Source of the DNA: Pseudomonadales bacterium
GTDB taxonomy: Bacteria; Pseudomonadota; Gammaproteobacteria; Pseudomonadales; DC-out160
DNA length: 64,000 nucleotides
Assembly (NCBI GenBank): GCA_019090455.1
Contig: JAHRWA010000008.1
Location: 72,083 to 136,082, forward strand
Direction: 5' to 3'
Below are positions 63,961 through 64,000 of this stretch, one piece after another (the stretch's first letter is position 1; each line of letters starts with the position of its first letter). The position numbers were made by a program, and so were the translations under genes. The notes beneath the pieces are model-generated. The model worked only from the letters and a program-made list of their open reading frames with translations. It did not search any database and was not told the origin of the DNA.

Positions 63961-64000
63961 ATGTCTGACAAATTTAAAACGGTAGAGCAGCGCGTTAGCT
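63961..64000 (+). CDS. Start of a gene cut by the window end; possible FKBP-type isomerase
   Basis: ATG 63961 follows GAGAGAGTG and opens MSDKFKTVEQRVS before the window ends. This N-terminus resembles FklB/FKBP-type peptidyl-prolyl isomerases, which begin with a short helix of this kind. With 13 codons the identity is tentative. Confidence 0.45.
   Translation, partial: MSDKFKTVEQRVS

Overview
The window looks like a chromosomal segment of a moderately AT-rich marine-type gammaproteobacterium. The YcfL/LpoB lipoprotein pair, PilU, DinB, glutathione reductase and YceH all fit that group. I cannot name the genus. Most of the window is ordinary chromosome, interrupted by one integrated element at about 18.08-28.26 kb.

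Layout. 1-1.9 kb: three lipoprotein/envelope genes (COG3014 type, YcfL, LpoB-like). 1.9-6.4 kb, minus strand: a branched-chain amino acid catabolic operon (Leu/Val-type dehydrogenase, E1 alpha, E1 beta, E2; no E3). 6.7-12.5 kb: an outer-membrane-like protein, a GlxA/AraC regulator, a thiolase and a membrane hybrid histidine kinase. 12.9-15.6 kb: saccharopine dehydrogenase plus an ALDH7-type aldehyde dehydrogenase, a likely lysine catabolic pair, behind a large palindrome. 15.8-18.1 kb: two envelope proteins and tRNA-Leu(UAG).

18.08-28.26 kb: an integrative element inserted in the 3' end of tRNA-Leu. It is bounded by a 62-bp perfect direct repeat, with integrase and an excisionase-like gene beside the intact tRNA. 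Inside are small phage-type genes, a 1538-residue remnant of a phage polyvalent protein (half of a pyrophosphatase-like domain, a predicted RNase domain, a metallopeptidase domain and a PLxRFG region), a lipoprotein, a membrane protein, and a secreted rhizavidin-type avidin. No phage structural or replication genes are present, so I read it as an internally deleted prophage carrying cargo.

28.4-45.1 kb: a spermidine-synthase-like protein, an Atm1-type ABC exporter, a K+ channel/RCK protein with a DUF6394-like partner, PilU, an S8 lipoprotein protease, a spondin-domain protein, an LplT-PlsC fusion with an eroded acyltransferase, and a thioesterase. 45.4-54.0 kb: a hydrolase; dinB divergent from a LexA/UmuD-like protein with two mirror-image SOS boxes between them; a degenerate FimX-like GGDEF/EAL protein; gor; a response regulator and an Arc-type repressor.

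54.7-62.5 kb: five co-directional genes (HpcH/HpaI-type lyase, methylsuccinyl-CoA dehydrogenase, mesaconyl-CoA hydratase, ethylmalonyl-CoA mutase, MeaB-type GTPase) that together look like the lower ethylmalonyl-CoA pathway. This pathway is best known from alphaproteobacteria and actinomycetes. The window ends with a cyclic-nucleotide-binding protein, yceH and the first codons of a probable FKBP-type isomerase. Short tandem microduplications of unrelated sequence recur in intergenic DNA across the window.
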